Both the position numbers and the translations under genes were made by a program. Positions 30,650 through 32,599 of a stretch of DNA of 32,599 nucleotides are shown here, piece after piece; position 1 is the stretch's first letter, and each line of letters begins with the position of its first letter. This DNA comes from Giesbergeria sp. (GTDB taxonomy: Bacteria > Pseudomonadota > Gammaproteobacteria > Burkholderiales > Burkholderiaceae_C): positions 1 through 32,599 of the forward strand of contig JAUYGP010000403.1 of assembly GCA_030690515.1 (NCBI GenBank), given 5' to 3'. The notes under the pieces were generated by a model, which was given only the letters and a program-made list of their open reading frames with translations, ran no database searches and was not told where the DNA came from.

Positions 30650-31528
30650 ATGAAACGAATCTTTCTGTTCCTGCTGACCAACATCGCTGTCGTGGCTGTG
30701 CTCGGCATAGTGTCCAGTCTGCTCGGCGTCAACCGCTACCTTACGGCCAACGGCCTGAACCTGGGGGCCTTGCTGGGTTTTGCCCTGATCATGGGCTTTG
30801 GCGGCGCCATCATCTCGCTGCTGATCAGCAAGCCCATGGCCAAGTGGAGCGCGGGCGTGCAGATCATCGAGCAGCCGCGCAGCCAGGACGAAGCCTGGAT
30901 TCTGGAGACGGTGCGCGGCTTTGCCGACAAGGCGGGCATCGGTATGCCCGAGGTCGGCATCTTTGAGGGCGATCCCAACGCCTTTGCCACCGGCGCCTTC
31001 AAAAATTCAGCACTGGTCGCGGTCTCTACGGGCCTGCTGCAGAACATGACGCGCGAAGAGGTCGAGGCCGTGATCGGCCACGAAGTCGCCCACATCGCCA
31101 ATGGTGACATGGTGACCATGACGCTGATCCAGGGCGTGATGAACACCTTTGTGGTGTTCCTCTCGCGCGTCATCGGCTATGCGGTGGACAGCTTCCTGAA
31201 CAAGAACAGCGAAAACCGCTCGGGCCCCGGTATCGGTTACTACGTCACCACCATCGTGCTCGACATCTTGCTGGGCTTCGTAGCTGCCATCATCGTTGCC
31301 TGGTTCTCACGCCAGCGCGAGTTCCGTGCCGACGCTGGTGCTGCGCAGCTCATGGGCCGTCGCCAGCCCATGATCAACGCCCTGGCCCGCCTGGGCGGTC
31401 TGCACCCGGCCGAGCTGCCCAAGAGCATGGCCGCCATGGGCATTGCGGGCGGCATTGGCAAGTTGTTCAGCACGCACCCGCCCATCGAAGAGCGCATTGC
31501 CGCGCTGCAGAACGCCCAAAAAGGCTGA
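30650..31528 (+). CDS. htpX: Membrane zinc metalloprotease HtpX
   Basis: A 292-residue M48B protease that degrades misfolded membrane proteins. Two N-terminal helices (about 4-25 and 37-59) are followed by a cytoplasmic catalytic domain with H144-E145-x-x-H148 in GHEVAHIANGD and the third zinc ligand E224 in RQREFRADAG. Two further hydrophobic segments (about 155-178 and 198-219) lie between them. Length equals E. coli HtpX (293). The start at 30650 gives MKRIFLFLLTN, the classic beginning. It stands 62 bases after the DUF3025 gene. No clear heat-shock or Cpx-type promoter was recognised. Confidence 0.95.
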   Translation: MKRIFLFLLTNIAVVAVLGIVSSLLGVNRYLTANGLNLGALLGFALIMGFGGAIISLLISKPMAKWSAGVQIIEQPRSQDEAWILETVRGFADKAGIGMPEVGIFEGDPNAFATGAFKNSALVAVSTGLLQNMTREEVEAVIGHEVAHIANGDMVTMTLIQGVMNTFVVFLSRVIGYAVDSFLNKNSENRSGPGIGYYVTTIVLDILLGFVAAIIVAWFSRQREFRADAGAAQLMGRRQPMINALARLGGLHPAELPKSMAAMGIAGGIGKLFSTHPPIEERIAALQNAQKG

Positions 31529-31534
31529 TCACAC

Positions 31535-31553
31535 CGCGCCGCCTTGCGGCGCG
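31535..31553. terminator. Hairpin between htpX and the convergent lipoprotein gene
   Basis: CGCGCCGC (31535-31542) and GCGGCGCG (31546-31553) form a perfect 8-base stem with a three-base CTT loop, located between the stops of two convergent genes. No T-run on either side, so it may work as a mRNA end block or a weak bidirectional terminator. Confidence 0.5.
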
Positions 31554-31556
31554 TGC

Positions 31557-32594
31557 TCAGGGGTGTGCGCGCGGCGCCTCGCGCACCAGCCGGATACCGA
31601 CCAGCGTGTAGCGCGTCTGCGGCGTGTTCCAGTTGCGAAAGCTGCAGCGCGCGTACAGCGACCAGGTGTGCCACGAGCCACCGCGGCGCACGCGCACCGC
31701 ACCGTTTTCCGGGCCTTGTGGGTCGTCCCGGGGCGATTGCGCGTAGTAGGTGTCGCTGTGCCAGTCGGCCGTCCACTCCCACAGGTTGCCCAGCATGTCG
31801 TGCAGCCCGAAGGCATTGGCCGGATAGCTTCCGACCGGTGCGGTGAAAGCATGGCCGTCGTGGCCCGTCAGGGCCTGGGCCTGCCAGCGGGGCCAGAAGA
31901 CAACGGCATCGGCGTCGAAAGTGTTGGCGATGCCCAGCAAGGTTTCGGGGGCGTCGCTGCCAGGGTAGCGCGTGCGCGAACCGGCGCGGCAGGCGTATTC
32001 CCATTCGGCTTCGGTCGGTAGGCGGTACACCGCGTTTTCCCGCTGACTCAACCATGCGGCCAGCGCTACGGCGTCGTTCCAGGTTACGTTGGCCACCGGG
32101 TGGTGGTCGCCTTGTGCGAAGCCGGGATTCTTCCACGAGTATTTCGGGTCGCGCCCCTCGAAGGCGTCGCCGCGCGGGGTGGTGGCCGGATCGTAGGCGG
32201 CGTTGTAACCATAGCCACCAGTGCCATCGGCCAGGGATTCGGGTGTGTAGCCCGAGGCTGCGACGAACTGGCGGAACTGCCCCACCGTGACTTCGTGCCG
32301 ACCCATGAAAAAGGGCTGTGTGATGCGTACCCGGTGCACCGGCGCTTCATCGCGCAGAGCGGTCAGGCGCCTGCGCTCGTACTGCGGGTAGTCGTGCGCC
32401 AGGCGCTCGGGCGTTTCGTCGCTGCCCATCAGAAACTCGCCCGCGGGTAGCTGGACGAATTCCATGCCCACGCTGTTGGTGATCACCCGCGGTTCGGATG
32501 TAGCGCCCAGCGTTGCGCAGCCGCCAAGCAGGCACGCGAGAAGGGACAGGGCTGTCAGCGAACGGGGTGGGCGCATAGGAAGTGGCCGACGCAT
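31557..32594 (-). CDS. Lipoprotein with FGE/SUMF1-type domain, lacking the catalytic cysteines
   Basis: A 345-residue exported protein. A lipobox LLGGC lies near residue 26 (SLLACLLGGC), so it is a predicted lipoprotein. The rest is a formylglycine-generating-enzyme-sulfatase fold (PF03781): GMEFVQLPAGEFLMGSDETP, HRVRITQPFFMGRHEVTVGQ, HHPVANVTWNDAVALAAWLS, RLPTEAEWEYACRAG, DMLGNLWEWTADW and VRRGGSWHTWSLYARCSFRN. In true FGE the segment after RGGS carries two catalytic cysteines; here it reads RGGSWHTWSLYARC, without that pair. So it probably does not make formylglycine; a binding or enzyme-modifying role is possible. The start may be 32594 or the ATG at 32576; the upstream region is cut by the window end. 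Confidence 0.85.
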   Translation of the reverse strand: MRRPLPMRPPRSLTALSLLACLLGGCATLGATSEPRVITNSVGMEFVQLPAGEFLMGSDETPERLAHDYPQYERRRLTALRDEAPVHRVRITQPFFMGRHEVTVGQFRQFVAASGYTPESLADGTGGYGYNAAYDPATTPRGDAFEGRDPKYSWKNPGFAQGDHHPVANVTWNDAVALAAWLSQRENAVYRLPTEAEWEYACRAGSRTRYPGSDAPETLLGIANTFDADAVVFWPRWQAQALTGHDGHAFTAPVGSYPANAFGLHDMLGNLWEWTADWHSDTYYAQSPRDDPQGPENGAVRVRRGGSWHTWSLYARCSFRNWNTPQTRYTLVGIRLVREAPRAHP

Positions 32595-32599
32595 GTGCA

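Noticed and set aside
1..32599. CRISPR array, phage genes, toxin-antitoxin or defence system
   Set aside because: No regularly spaced direct repeats, integrases, capsid genes, nucleases or toxin-antitoxin pairs were seen anywhere in the window.

Overview
The window is a high-GC, densely packed piece of a betaproteobacterial chromosome, most likely from the Comamonadaceae (Acidovorax and relatives). Evidence for this is the gene content (arginine-sensitive-type argB near slmA, an acyl-CoA dehydrogenase-led beta-oxidation operon, TRAP and glutamate-type ABC transporters, type II pyrC) and a dispersed element of about 60 bp ending in GCAGCTAT, which I recall from genomes of that family. No tRNA, rRNA, CRISPR array, transposase, integrase or phage gene was seen. 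No gene-free stretch exceeds about 220 bases.

Layout. 1-347: end of a heme-copper oxidase subunit III-like gene and a small subunit IV/NorF-like membrane protein. 414-1307: argB. 1524-3765: an OmpR-type response regulator and its sensor kinase. 3826-4473: slmA. 4681-15335: a TetR regulator followed by a large collinear fatty-acid/acyl-CoA block: acyl-CoA dehydrogenase, DUF2147 protein, FadB/FadN-like bifunctional enzyme, DUF4442 hotdog protein, thiolase, alpha/beta hydrolase, double-hotdog thioesterase, crotonase-family protein and another hotdog thioesterase. 15489-16025: a bactofilin. 16116-18039: a second TetR gene with its own crotonase, and a convergent YciA-type thioesterase. 18081-19904: an ATM1-type ABC exporter. 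20016-22914 (minus): a complete DctQ-DctM-DctP TRAP transporter, divergent from a HypT-like LysR gene. 24201-28400: two tandem GltI-type binding proteins followed by gltJ, gltK and gltL. 28543-28734: a small conserved-looking ORF. 28807-31528: pyrC, a broken DUF3025 gene and htpX. 31557-32594 (minus): a lipoprotein with a formylglycine-generating-enzyme-like fold.

How the genes work together. The 4.7-17.6 kb region encodes the steps of beta-oxidation (dehydrogenation, hydration and second dehydrogenation, thiolysis), isomerase-like crotonases, and four hotdog-fold proteins that could release or proofread CoA thioesters. Two TetR regulators with palindromes just upstream of their genes are likely local controllers. 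The glt block is a glutamate/aspartate-type uptake system. A strong intrinsic terminator lies between the binding protein and the permease genes, which would favour excess binding protein.

Points of most interest. (1) Two conserved genes each carry one in-frame TAG with family-like sequence continuing after it: the acyl-CoA dehydrogenase at 7113 and DUF3025 at 30141. (2) Five copies or fragments of the GCAGCTAT repeat occur. Three lie inside coding sequence (sensor kinase linker, DUF2147 signal peptide, DUF3025) and all three are read in the same frame. (3) Both stand-alone crotonases lack the two hydratase glutamates and instead have an isomerase-like LGLxPE motif. (4) The FGE-like lipoprotein lacks the catalytic cysteine pair. 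I found no convincing wholly new multi-gene system; the repeat in coding sequence and the paired amber codons are the best leads.
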